Assembly (NCBI GenBank): GCA_963667875.2 | Contig: CAXXGC010000002.1 | Coordinates: 677,317-741,316 of the forward strand | Direction of reading: 5' to 3' | DNA from: JAEXOD01 sp963667875 | GTDB lineage: Bacteria > Bacteroidota > Ignavibacteria > Ignavibacteriales > Melioribacteraceae | DNA length: 64,000 bases | In this document: positions 7,586-16,213 of the stretch, one piece after another | Layout: every line of letters starts with the position of its first letter | Numbering within the stretch: the stretch's first letter is position 1 | The notes under the pieces: model-generated | Databases searched by the model: none | Told to the model about the DNA's origin: nothing | Seen by the model: only the letters and a program-made list of their open reading frames with translations | Program-made: the position numbers and the translations under genes

Positions 7586-9724
7586 ATGTTATTTACTAAA
7601 AAATTTTTGCAGCACTATTATAAACACGAAAACTTTTTTAACAGAGATTTAAGTTGGATTGAATTTAACCGTAAAGTAATGGAAGAAGCTTTTAATCCAA
7701 AACTTCCTTTGCTGGATAAGGTGAAATTTATTTCCATTTTCTTTTCAAATCTGGACGAGTTTTATATGATTCGTGTTTCCGGATTAAAAGAACAAATTTC
7801 GGCTAATATTATTGAACCGGCTATTGACGGTTTAACACCAATAGATACCCTTAATATGATTGAAAAAACCGTTAAGGATATGGTAAACAAAGTTTACACA
7901 TATTGGAATTGTGTTTTAATACCTGAACTTAAAAAAAACAACATTATATTTTTATCAATTAAAGATCTAAATGTTGAAGAAAGAGAACAGCTTAATAAAT
8001 ATTTTTATAAAGAAATTTACCCCATTTTAACTCCTTTGGCTTTTGACCCGGGAAGACCATTTCCGTATATTTCTAATTTAAGTATCAGTTACGCTATTTT
8101 AGTACAAAACAAAAATGGCGAAAAACATTTTGCCCGTGTTAAAATACCTAGCTTAATTACTCGTATATTAAATTTGGATAATATTGTAAAAACAAAAAGC
8201 ATGTGCAAAACAGCTGCATGCGCAAAATTTATGTGGATTGGCGAACTGATAAAGGATAATTTAAACACTTTATTTCCCGGTTACGAAGTTTTACAGGCTC
8301 ATAGGTTTAGAATTATCCGCGATACCGATTTGGAAATTCAGGAAGATGAAGCAGACGATTTATTGGAAGTTATTGAAGAAAATATAAAACAGCGTAAATT
8401 TGGTTCCGTTGTACGTTTGGAAGTTGAAAAAGACATGCCCGGTTTTATGATTGATACATTAACCGAAAATCTGCAAATTACGGATAAAGAAGTACATGTA
8501 ATTGACGGTGTTCTTGGGTTAAGTGATGTTATGAGTCTTTACGATTTACCGATGTTTCATCTTAAAGAAAAAGCATTCCATCCAATGATTACAAAAGAAT
8601 TTGAAGACGAAAATATTTTTACAATAATTAAAAATAGAGATGTATTTTTTCATCACCCTTACGATTCATTTTCTCCGGTTGTAGATTTTATAAAAACCGC
8701 GTCTAAAGATCCTGACGTATTGGCTATTAAACAAACTTTATATCGTGTGGGTACAAATTCTCCGGTTGTAAGGGCTTTAATTGAAGCCGCCGAAAGGAAA
8801 AAACAAGTTGCGGTATTAGTTGAATTAAAAGCCCGTTTTGATGAGGAAAACAATATATTTTGGGCTAAAGAACTTGAAAAAGCCGGCGTACATGTTGTTT
8901 ATGGATTAGTTGGACTAAAAACACATTCTAAAATGACACTTGTTGTCCGCCGCGAACAGGATGGCGTACAAAGATATGTACACCTTGGCAGCGGCAACTA
9001 CAATCCTTCAACCGCAAAAATTTATACTGATATCGGATTATTTACATGCGATCCGGATATATGTTCCGATGTTTCGGAAGTTTTTAATTATTTGACCGGA
9101 TATTCCGCCCAACAGGAATTTAGAAAACTATTTGTTGCCCCTTTAAATATTCGCACCAACATAATGCAATTAATTGAAAGGGAAATTTATAATGTTAATA
9201 AAGGGGGCAGGGGTCATATTATAATGAAAATGAATTCCCTTGTGGATCCTTCTTTTATAGCTGCTTTATATGCAGCATCACAACGCGGGGTTAAGGTTGA
9301 TTTAATTATCAGGGGTATCTGCTGTTTAGTTCCTCAAGTACCAGGTTTAAGCGAAAATATACGTGTTATAAGCATTGTGGGTAGATTTTTGGAACATAGC
9401 CGATTATTTTATTTTTATAATAATGGCCAGGAAGATATTTATTCAGGCAGTGCCGATTTAATGCCTCGCAACCTTGATAGGCGTGTTGAAGTTCTGTTCC
9501 CTATTACTAACCCGGATTTTAAACAAACTATTATTAACAGAATATTATTAAAATCATTAAAAGATAATGTTAAAGCACGTGTTTTATTACCAACGGGTAA
9601 ATATGTATTTAATCACCCGGTATTTAATGAAGAAACTCTTTGTCTTCATGACTTTTTAATGAACCAGGCTTCTAATGATCCTGTTAAAACAGTACAGCGC
9701 GAAACAAGCAAAAAACCGAATTAA
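7586..9724 (+). CDS. ppk1: polyphosphate kinase 1
   Basis: A 712-residue PPK1, of normal length. It reversibly transfers the terminal phosphate of ATP to polyphosphate. The N-terminal domain begins with the family phrase FFNRDLSWIEFNRKVMEEA. The two phospholipase-D-like catalytic halves follow. The autophosphorylated histidine is His447 in THSKM and the second conserved histidine is His604 in FLEHSR. The RVGTNSPVVRALIEAAERKK segment and GSGNYNPSTAK are also diagnostic. It starts 24 bp after the deaminase and its TAA shares a base with the ATG of the next gene, so translational coupling to the PAP2 protein is likely. Confidence 0.96.
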   Translation: MLFTKKFLQHYYKHENFFNRDLSWIEFNRKVMEEAFNPKLPLLDKVKFISIFFSNLDEFYMIRVSGLKEQISANIIEPAIDGLTPIDTLNMIEKTVKDMVNKVYTYWNCVLIPELKKNNIIFLSIKDLNVEEREQLNKYFYKEIYPILTPLAFDPGRPFPYISNLSISYAILVQNKNGEKHFARVKIPSLITRILNLDNIVKTKSMCKTAACAKFMWIGELIKDNLNTLFPGYEVLQAHRFRIIRDTDLEIQEDEADDLLEVIEENIKQRKFGSVVRLEVEKDMPGFMIDTLTENLQITDKEVHVIDGVLGLSDVMSLYDLPMFHLKEKAFHPMITKEFEDENIFTIIKNRDVFFHHPYDSFSPVVDFIKTASKDPDVLAIKQTLYRVGTNSPVVRALIEAAERKKQVAVLVELKARFDEENNIFWAKELEKAGVHVVYGLVGLKTHSKMTLVVRREQDGVQRYVHLGSGNYNPSTAKIYTDIGLFTCDPDICSDVSEVFNYLTGYSAQQEFRKLFVAPLNIRTNIMQLIEREIYNVNKGGRGHIIMKMNSLVDPSFIAALYAASQRGVKVDLIIRGICCLVPQVPGLSENIRVISIVGRFLEHSRLFYFYNNGQEDIYSGSADLMPRNLDRRVEVLFPITNPDFKQTIINRILLKSLKDNVKARVLLPTGKYVFNHPVFNEETLCLHDFLMNQASNDPVKTVQRETSKKPN

Positions 9725-10557
9725 TGAACGTTTTTAAGTATTTATATATTATTTTTATTTTTGTTTGCGGCACAAGTACAATAAATGCTCAAACAGATTC
9801 TTTACATACATCAATAACAAAAGATTTTATTAATGACGGCACTATCTTTTTAGTTGATGGTGCGTCTTATTTTACTTATCCTTTTAGGGCCGATACAAAA
9901 GACTGGTTAATTTTTGCCGGTGCAACAGCTGTAACTTATTCTTTTATGCATGCGGACGAGTGGGTTAAAGATAAAGTCGGTAGACCTACATCGTTAACTC
10001 TTAATCACGATTTTTGGGATGTACCCACAACCTATGGAATTGTAACTTATGCCAATATTACGGCTTTATCAACTTATGCGGTTGGTTTATTTACACGTCA
10101 AAATGAAATTAGAAAAGTCGGCCGGATGTTGTTCCAAAGTTTATCATATTCGGGCATTACGGAAATGGGGCTTAGAATGTTAGTGGAAAGAACAAGGCCC
10201 TATTACGAAAAAGGCCAATGGGATTTTCACTTATTTACAACTAACAACGAGTTTCAATCTTTTCCAAGCGGGCATACAGCGGTTGCTTTTGCATTTTCAA
10301 CTGTACTTGCAGAGTATTTTGACACATATTATTCCAGAATAGCTTTTTACGGATTGGCATCGTTAACTGCTTACGCAAGAGTTTTAAATAATCAGCATTA
10401 TTTGAGTGATGTATTTTTTGGTGCTTTAGTCGGCATTTCTGGCGGTTTGCATACAGTAACCCAAGAAAAGAAACGTGAAAACCCTAATTATCAGCCAAGC
10501 AGATTAGAAATGCTGCCCGGCTTTAATCAAATTAATTTTGTATACTGGTTAAATTAG
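9724..10557 (+). CDS. PAP2-family membrane-associated phosphatase
   Basis: A 277-residue exported protein with a 23-residue signal peptide (ending TINAQ). The three PAP2/phosphatidate phosphatase motifs are present: Arg151-X6-Arg158-Pro159, PSGH at 181-184, and Arg219-X5-His225-X3-Asp229. Such enzymes hydrolyse lipid or undecaprenyl pyrophosphates, or other phosphate esters, at the periplasmic face. The active-site histidines are His184 and His225. The gene overlaps the ppk1 stop by one base (TAATG). Coupling to polyphosphate kinase suggests a phosphate-related job, but that is inference. It ends 4 bp before a convergent TPR gene. Confidence 0.9.
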   Translation: MNVFKYLYIIFIFVCGTSTINAQTDSLHTSITKDFINDGTIFLVDGASYFTYPFRADTKDWLIFAGATAVTYSFMHADEWVKDKVGRPTSLTLNHDFWDVPTTYGIVTYANITALSTYAVGLFTRQNEIRKVGRMLFQSLSYSGITEMGLRMLVERTRPYYEKGQWDFHLFTTNNEFQSFPSGHTAVAFAFSTVLAEYFDTYYSRIAFYGLASLTAYARVLNNQHYLSDVFFGALVGISGGLHTVTQEKKRENPNYQPSRLEMLPGFNQINFVYWLN

Positions 10558-10561
10558 GATT

Positions 10562-11398
10562 TTATTTAATATTTAATTCCTTAATAAAATCACCAGCCTC
10601 AACAACACCCATTTTTTTAGCTCTTTTAAGGTCAATTAATGCATTATTTTTATTACCCAATTCCATATAACATAATCCTCTAAAAAGGTATACGTCTTTT
10701 AACTTTAAATCTATTGCTAAGGCTTTATTAAAGTCTGCTATTGCTTCATTATAATTGCGTAAATTTTGGTTAACCACTCCTCTGTCAACATATAACGCAT
10801 AATCAGTAACATCTGTATTAAACTCCAATGCTAAATTTAGGTCATTTAAGGCACTTTCATAATCATTAAAATCTGTTTTAATGTTACTCCGTCTATGATA
10901 TGCCTCTGTAAACTTATTATCAATTTCAATAGCTCTATTATAATCTGTAATAGCACCTATTAAGTCCTTCAAATGATGCCTTGAAATACCACACATAAAA
11001 TAAACTTTTGCATTATTGGGGTCTATTCTAATAGCTTCACAAAAATCTTCAACAGATCCCTCCATATCACCTATTAAGCGTTTTGAAGCACCTCTATTAT
11101 AATACGCTTCGCCGCAATTAACATCTACATTAATTGCATAAGTAAAATCTTCTATAGCCTCGTAATAATTCATCAAATCAAATTTGACCAAACCTCTGCC
11201 CAAATAAAATTTTTCGTCGTACGGATCTAATTCAATTGCTATATTAAAACTATCTATTGCATTTTTATAATCTTTTAATAGATGTTTAGCTAACCCCAAG
11301 CCATAAAAAGCTTCCGCATCATCCGGAGACTTAGAAATGCATTCTTCAAAATATTTAATCTGTTCTTTTAAGTCACCATTTTCCATGTTAATACTCAC
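10562..11398 (-). CDS. TPR-repeat protein, array member 5 (278 aa)
   Basis: Cytoplasmic, with no signal peptide. It consists almost entirely of 34-residue tetratricopeptide repeats with the usual A..YYNRG..K...D...A..DF..AI.IDP pattern, about seven units. A conserved C-terminal cap is shared with its neighbours (RAKKMGVVEAGDFIKELNIK). Reading can start at GTG 11398 or at ATG 11386; neither has a strong ribosome-binding site. It is the last of five tandem paralogues on this strand, 9 bp after the previous one. TPR proteins act as protein-binding scaffolds and no catalytic part is visible. Confidence 0.9.
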   Translation of the reverse strand: MSINMENGDLKEQIKYFEECISKSPDDAEAFYGLGLAKHLLKDYKNAIDSFNIAIELDPYDEKFYLGRGLVKFDLMNYYEAIEDFTYAINVDVNCGEAYYNRGASKRLIGDMEGSVEDFCEAIRIDPNNAKVYFMCGISRHHLKDLIGAITDYNRAIEIDNKFTEAYHRRSNIKTDFNDYESALNDLNLALEFNTDVTDYALYVDRGVVNQNLRNYNEAIADFNKALAIDLKLKDVYLFRGLCYMELGNKNNALIDLKRAKKMGVVEAGDFIKELNIK

Positions 11399-11407
11399 TA
11401 TATTATT

Positions 11408-12277
11408 CTATCTGCTTAATTCCTTAATAAAATCACCTGCTTCAACAACACCCATTTTTTTAGCTTTTTTAAGGTCAATTAATGCTTTTTTTATATCATC
11501 CAATTCTATATAACATATTCCTCTCAAAAAGTATGCATCTTTTAATCCGGAATTTATTTTTAAGGCTTTATTTAAATCCGCAATTGCTTCATTAAATTTG
11601 TATAAAGCGTGATAAACCATCCCTCTATCAACATATAGCGCAAAATTATCAACATCGGTATTATACTCAAATGCTAAATTTAAGTCTATTAATGCACCTG
11701 TATAATCATCAAGATCTGCTTTTACATTACCTCGCCTATGATAAGCATCTGAAAACTTATTATCAATTTCAATAGCTTTAGAAAAATCATCAGCTGCACC
11801 CATTAAATCAGTTAATTGGTATTTAGAGTACCCACGATAAAAATATGTTTGTACAAGAGAGGGATTTATCTTTAGCGACACATTAAAATCATTAATTGCC
11901 TCTTTAAAATCTTCTTGTTCAAATTTTACCATGCCTCTTTCTTGATAGGCTTCAAAATAGTCCGAGTCCAATTTAATTGCCATATCAAAATCATCAAGCG
12001 AACTATTAAAATCATTTAATTCACGTTTTGTCCGCCCTCTAAAGAGATAAGCTTTTTTATACTTTGGGTCTAATTCAAGAGTTTTATTAAAATCCTTTAT
12101 GGCATTTTTATAATTTCCTATCATTAGTTTCACAATTCCTCTATAACAATATGCCATTGTATCATTGGGGTTTTCAATTATCATTTTATCAAATTCTGCA
12201 ATTGCTTGTTTAGGACTATAATTAGGGTCCCTATTCAGAACATTATTTAAGATTAATCCGTATATATTGTTATTCAT
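11408..12277 (-). CDS. TPR-repeat protein, array member 4 (289 aa)
   Basis: About eight TPR units without a signal peptide or any other domain. The repeats carry the YFYRGYSKYQLTDLMGAADD style shared by the whole array, and the C-terminal cap (KKMGVVEAGDFIKELSR) is nearly identical to that of members 3 and 5. The start overlaps the stop of the upstream paralogue by 4 bp, so these two are translationally coupled. Members 4 and 5 share long similar stretches (AIEIDNKF-DAYHRR), which implies recent duplication. Likely a scaffold protein with an unknown partner. Confidence 0.9.
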   Translation of the reverse strand: MNNNIYGLILNNVLNRDPNYSPKQAIAEFDKMIIENPNDTMAYCYRGIVKLMIGNYKNAIKDFNKTLELDPKYKKAYLFRGRTKRELNDFNSSLDDFDMAIKLDSDYFEAYQERGMVKFEQEDFKEAINDFNVSLKINPSLVQTYFYRGYSKYQLTDLMGAADDFSKAIEIDNKFSDAYHRRGNVKADLDDYTGALIDLNLAFEYNTDVDNFALYVDRGMVYHALYKFNEAIADLNKALKINSGLKDAYFLRGICYIELDDIKKALIDLKKAKKMGVVEAGDFIKELSR

Positions 12278-13149
12278 TTTATATCTTTTATTTTTTTATT
12301 TAACTCTTCAACCAAATCAAAAGCTTCGGGGAAACCCATCTTTTGAGCTTTTTTAAGGTCAATTAGTGCATTTTTTACATCATCCAGTTCCATATAACAT
12401 ATTCCCCTCAAAAAGTAAGCATCATCAAAAGCGGTGTCAATTGTTAAAGTTTTACAAAAATCATCAATTGCTTGGTTATAATTACGCATAGCTTGTTCAA
12501 TCATCCCTTTGTAAAAATACTCTACGGCAGTTTCACAACCTGAATCCATAACAATTGCAATATTAATATCTGCTAAAGCACCTTCGTAATCATTTAAACT
12601 GTATTTAACTAATCCACGTTCTTTATAATCATCACTATTGGTATTATCAAGATTTATAGCTTTATTATAATCATCCAATGCACCTTTATAGTCTTCTAAC
12701 TCACGTTTTAAAAATCCGCGGAAACTGTATGCATCCCTATTTGATGGATTAATGACAATAACTTCATCCAAATCGACAACTGCTTCTTCATAATTATCTA
12801 ACATCTGAAGGGCGATACCTCTATCAAAATAAACTCGTTCATTTCTTAAACCAAAGTCTAATGCCTTATCATAATCCTCAATTGACTCTTCAAATAACAT
12901 TAAGTCGTTTTTTGCAACCCCTCTATTATAATATGCTTCCGCATAATCGGGTTTAAGGTAAATAGCTTTATCAAAATCATCTATTGCATCCTCAAAAGAT
13001 TTTAATTGGTTTTGAACCAGTCCTCTAAAATAATATGCTTCCGCATTATTTGGATCCTCAATAACTGCTACAAAAAATTCTATTAATGCTTTTTGGTAGT
13101 TAGCATTTTTATAATCATCAACTCCATTTTCAAAATTTGATTTTTCCAA
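12274..13149 (-). CDS. TPR-repeat protein, array member 3 (291 aa)
   Basis: About eight TPR units. The start is a TTG at 13149 preceded by GGGGAAAG, which is a good ribosome-binding site. The opening (NFENGVDDYKNANYQKALIE) matches the opening of member 2. The C-terminal cap differs slightly (KKMGFPEAFDLVEELNK) and carries an extra lysine-rich tail. It overlaps the following paralogue by 4 bp. It is more acidic than the others, with several EDYD/DDFD turns. No enzymatic domain is present. Confidence 0.88.
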   Translation of the reverse strand: MEKSNFENGVDDYKNANYQKALIEFFVAVIEDPNNAEAYYFRGLVQNQLKSFEDAIDDFDKAIYLKPDYAEAYYNRGVAKNDLMLFEESIEDYDKALDFGLRNERVYFDRGIALQMLDNYEEAVVDLDEVIVINPSNRDAYSFRGFLKRELEDYKGALDDYNKAINLDNTNSDDYKERGLVKYSLNDYEGALADINIAIVMDSGCETAVEYFYKGMIEQAMRNYNQAIDDFCKTLTIDTAFDDAYFLRGICYMELDDVKNALIDLKKAQKMGFPEAFDLVEELNKKIKDIK

Positions 13150-13180
13150 TTATCTTTCCCCTATTCCATTACAGAAACAA

Positions 13181-14038
13181 TTATCTGCTTAATTCCTTAA
13201 TAAAATCATCTGCTTCGGGAATACCCATTTTTTTAGCTTTTTTTAGATCGGCCAACGCACCTTTTAAATTACCAAGGTGCATATTACATAAACCTCTAAA
13301 GAAATATGAGTCTCCCATTTCACTATCAATTTCCAAAGCACCTGTAAAATCTTCAATCGCTTCTTCAAAATTTTGCATCGCTTGATGTCCCATTCCTCTA
13401 TGGTAATACAATTCGGCATTATCTTCTTCAATTTCACATTCAATAGCTTGATTATAATCGGCTAATGCACCTTCATAATCTTTCATTTCAGCTTTTAATA
13501 CTCCGCGTTTATGATAAGCATCCGAATAAAAATTATTTATTTCAATGGCTTTTGTATAGTCTTCGGCTGCACCAATTAAATCTTCCGACTCATGTTTAGA
13601 AAAACCGCGTACAAAATAAGCTTCATCATAATCGGGGTGAAGTTTTAATACAATGGTCATATCTTCTATTGCACCGGCATAATCGGCTAATAAATGTTTA
13701 GCCAAAGATCTGTCAAAATATGCAAGTTCATAATCGGGATCCATGGAAATTGCAGTACTAAAATCCTCAATTGAGCCTGTTATATCATCTAATTCACCTT
13801 TTGCTTCACCTCTTTCGCAATAAAACTCGGCATCCTTTGGATTAAGTTCAATTGCTTTATTATAATCAACTATTGCGTTTTTATAATCCTCTAACTCGGC
13901 TTTTACAAGTCCCCTGTAAAAATACCCTTCGGGGTCTTTTGGGTTTTGTGTTACAGCTTTATTTAAATCTTTTAGTGCTTCTTTATAATCACCGGCAAAG
14001 TAATTATTAACACCATTATCAAAATCTGCTTTATTCAT
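13181..14038 (-). CDS. TPR-repeat protein, array member 2 (285 aa)
   Basis: About eight regular TPR units, with the most regular repeats of the array (LNPKDAEFYCERGEAKGELD). No signal peptide. The ATG is preceded by AGAG. The C-terminal cap is KKMGIPEADDFIKELSR. The product is strongly acidic, so a basic partner protein is possible. A gap of about 31 bp separates it from member 3. It belongs to the same transcription unit as the downstream paralogues unless an unseen promoter intervenes. Confidence 0.9.
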   Translation of the reverse strand: MNKADFDNGVNNYFAGDYKEALKDLNKAVTQNPKDPEGYFYRGLVKAELEDYKNAIVDYNKAIELNPKDAEFYCERGEAKGELDDITGSIEDFSTAISMDPDYELAYFDRSLAKHLLADYAGAIEDMTIVLKLHPDYDEAYFVRGFSKHESEDLIGAAEDYTKAIEINNFYSDAYHKRGVLKAEMKDYEGALADYNQAIECEIEEDNAELYYHRGMGHQAMQNFEEAIEDFTGALEIDSEMGDSYFFRGLCNMHLGNLKGALADLKKAKKMGIPEADDFIKELSR

Positions 14039-14104
14039 ATAATTATTCTCTTTTATTTTTTTAATTTATTATTTTTCTTCTCAACAAAATAACTCAAAAT
14101 TACT

Positions 14105-14542
14105 TTATTTATTATTTAATATCTTAATTGCTTCGGGTAAGCCCAAAGCAGCTGCACTTTTAAAATCAAGTTTAGCACCATCTAAATCCATTAAAAAACT
14201 TTTAGCCAGACCTCTAATAAAAAAAACTTTTGCATTCTCAGGATCAATTTCTAATACTTTATCATAATCCTTTATTGCACTTTGGTAATTTTTTAATTTA
14301 TAGTTAATATTTCCTCTATAATAATACGCTTCATCATAATCCGGATCTAATTCAATAGATTTATCAAAATCGATTATCGCTAAATCAAATTCTTCTAAAT
14401 AATATTTCGATACACCTCTAAGATGATAAAGTTCAAAATCCTTAGGAGAAAGCTCAATTGCTTTGGAAAAATCAATGACGGCTCCTATATAATCCTTATT
14501 AAAATGCTTATTTATTGCTTGTTTTACATATTCTTCAATCAT
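14105..14542 (-). CDS. short TPR-repeat protein, array member 1 (145 aa)
   Basis: A half-length paralogue with about three and a half TPR units and a cap ending AAALGLPEAIKILNNK. The opening (IEEYVKQAINKHFNKDYIGA) resembles that of the separate short TPR gene at 15374-15817, so these two form their own sub-pair. It leads the five-gene minus-strand array. Its promoter must lie in the AT-rich gap to its right, which it shares divergently with the PepSY-like gene. Confidence 0.88.
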   Translation of the reverse strand: MIEEYVKQAINKHFNKDYIGAVIDFSKAIELSPKDFELYHLRGVSKYYLEEFDLAIIDFDKSIELDPDYDEAYYYRGNINYKLKNYQSAIKDYDKVLEIDPENAKVFFIRGLAKSFLMDLDGAKLDFKSAAALGLPEAIKILNNK

Positions 14543-14775
14543 ATTTAATTCACTATAAATTTTTTAAATTCGAGAAACTTGTATTTTTATATTCCAAAGA
14601 TATAAATAAATTTGTTACAAAAATATGTCAAAATTAAATCTTTTAAGTTTCTGTTTAAAACTAATTTTTATAAATATTTTTTATTGTTAAATTCAACAAA
14701 CTATTCTAACCAAAAACATCCAAAACAAATAACTAATTTCCCTTTATTTATTAAAATCTCTATAAATTTATTTAT

Positions 14776-14783
14776 TATATTTG
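14776..14783 (+). promoter_or_regulatory. possible -7 element (TATATTTG) of the PepSY-like gene
   Basis: TATATTTG fits the Bacteroidota TAnnTTTG consensus and lies 43 bp before the TTG start. I see no TTG at the expected -33 position, so the call is weak. Confidence 0.25.
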
Positions 14784-14825
14784 AATTGTAAAAAATCATC
14801 TTAATTAACAAAAAAGAGGTTCAAA

Positions 14826-15278
14826 TTGCTGTCAAAATACTTATTCATATTCATTTTATTTGTTTCCTTTACTGCTTATGCTCAACAGGCTAACATTCCA
14901 CAGGAAGCAAAAGATTCATTTGCACAATTATTTCCAAAAGCAACCGGTGTTAAATGGGTTAAAGTTGCTGAAACTGAAGTTAACAGTGCTTTATATTTAG
15001 CCAAATTTAAGCTAAAAGGTAAAAGTGTTACCGCAGTATTTAACGAAGATGGCGAATATAAAATGACAAAAACTACTATTGCTGTTTCAAAAGTTCCAAG
15101 TAATATTGTTTCTTTTATTAAAACAAATTATGGCGGTTGTAAAATTTCCGAAGCCGCACAACTAGTTGGTAAAAGCGGTGATACATTTTATGAGGCCGAT
15201 GTTAAAATAGCCGGAGAAAAAATGGAATTATATTTTGAAAGTGATGGCGATCAGACAGATATAGGATCAATAGAATAA
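14826..15278 (+). CDS. secreted PepSY-like (BLIP-fold type) periplasmic protein
   Basis: A 150-residue protein starting at TTG 14826, supported by AGAGG at 14814-14818. A signal peptide (ending TAYAQQ) precedes a mature part of about 130 residues. Strand pairs such as GKSVTAVFNEDGEYKMTKTT and EVNSALYLAKFKLKG, plus a helix with KDSFAQLFPKATGVKWVK, match the small periplasmic PepSY-like proteins common in Bacteroidota. These are usually of unknown function, possibly binding peptides or inhibiting proteases. It lies between two groups of TPR genes and is divergent from both neighbours' transcription. Confidence 0.75.
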   Translation: MLSKYLFIFILFVSFTAYAQQANIPQEAKDSFAQLFPKATGVKWVKVAETEVNSALYLAKFKLKGKSVTAVFNEDGEYKMTKTTIAVSKVPSNIVSFIKTNYGGCKISEAAQLVGKSGDTFYEADVKIAGEKMELYFESDGDQTDIGSIE

Positions 15279-15327
15279 AAACGACAAGGTTACACACCCT
15301 GTAACATTATTCATTAGTTTAATATTC

Positions 15328-15363
15328 CAAAATGGTTCTTATATAAAATAAGAGCCATTTTTT
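15328..15363. terminator. bidirectional terminator between PepSY-like and TPR genes
   Basis: AAAATGGTTCTTAT and ATAAGAGCCATTTT pair over 13-14 bp with one G-T pair and a short loop, with T runs on both sides. It sits between two convergent genes and can serve both. Confidence 0.75.
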
Positions 15364-15373
15364 ATGCCAAATT

Positions 15374-15817
15374 TTACATTATCTTTTTTAACAAATCAAA
15401 TGCACCGCTAAGCCCAAATTTGCCTGCTTGTTCCAAATCGTCAACAGCACCTTCTTTATCTTTTAAATGATTTTTTGCTAAACCACGGTTACAAAATGCT
15501 TTTGCATTACGCGGATTAAGTTCAATTACTTTATCATAATCCCTAATTGCATCCATATAATTTTTTAGATTATATTTGGTATTCCCTCTGTAATAATATG
15601 CTTCCTCATAATAAGGATCAATTTCAATTGCTTTATCAAAATCTTTCATCGCAGCATCATATTCTTTTAAATTAAATTTGGCTGCACCCCTGCAATGATA
15701 AGGTTCGGATCTATGCGGATCAAGTTCAATAGCTTCGGAACAAGCTATCACTGCCCCCACAAAATCATTTTCCAAAAGCAGTTTTATGCCCCTTTTTAAG
15801 TAATCCTCACTCAGCAT
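15374..15817 (-). CDS. short TPR-repeat protein (147 aa)
   Basis: Three to four TPR units with no signal peptide and a cap ending GKFGLSGAFDLLKKIM. It is closest to the short array member at 14105-14542: both begin with a leader of about 15 residues, then V/VGAVI-C/DFSEAIEL. It is separated from the main array by the divergent PepSY-like gene, so it is a dispersed copy of the same family. Probably a cytoplasmic scaffold. Confidence 0.87.
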   Translation of the reverse strand: MLSEDYLKRGIKLLLENDFVGAVIACSEAIELDPHRSEPYHCRGAAKFNLKEYDAAMKDFDKAIEIDPYYEEAYYYRGNTKYNLKNYMDAIRDYDKVIELNPRNAKAFCNRGLAKNHLKDKEGAVDDLEQAGKFGLSGAFDLLKKIM

Positions 15818-15837
15818 TATTTACTCAAATTAATATT

Positions 15838-16180
15838 TACACATTTAGTTTATCGGAATTTAAAATATAAATAATTTTTTCTAAATTATACAATAAATAT
15901 ATTTGCATTTATATATCAGCCAATTAATATGTACCCAAAATTATCAAAACGAACTTAATACAATCATTAAATTTATACTCTTTTTTTTGACGTAACAAAT
16001 AAGTTTTTAATAAAAAAATATCAACAAGTAAACTTCAACAAATTAAATTGATGACCGGATATCAAACAGACAAGTATATATGATAAAAAACAATTGTTTA
16101 ACAATTTAAGTTAATAAAGTATGCATTTACAAATAGTATGTTATACCGACTTGGCAGTTAAGGGTTAATCTCTATATAAA
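15838..16180. other. AT-rich gap with no recognisable gene
   Basis: About 340 bp of very AT-rich DNA between the short TPR gene and the copper-sensor operon. I see no open frame with a ribosome-binding site, no repeat family member and no clear promoter box. It probably holds the promoter of the TPR gene on the minus strand. Confidence 0.5.
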
Positions 16181-16185
16181 AATTA

Positions 16186-16212
16186 TGGCTGCTATAAATG
16201 GCAGCTTTGTTT
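16186..16212. terminator. weak stem-loop at the end of the copper-sensor operon
   Basis: GGCTGC (16187-16192) pairs with GCAGCT (16201-16206) using one G-T pair. T runs lie on the plus side and an AT-rich tail on the minus side. It starts just beyond the last stop of the minus-strand operon, so it may terminate it. Confidence 0.4.
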
Positions 16213-16213
16213 T

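Noticed and set aside
7422..7652. 76-codon frame spanning the deaminase/ppk1 junction
   Set aside because: It is out of frame with both clearly coding genes and carries no motif.
10562..14542. DNA-level tandem repeats or a CRISPR-like array
   Set aside because: The periodicity of about 102 bp comes from 34-residue TPR units in translated protein. The units vary at the DNA level and there are no identical repeats with unique spacers.
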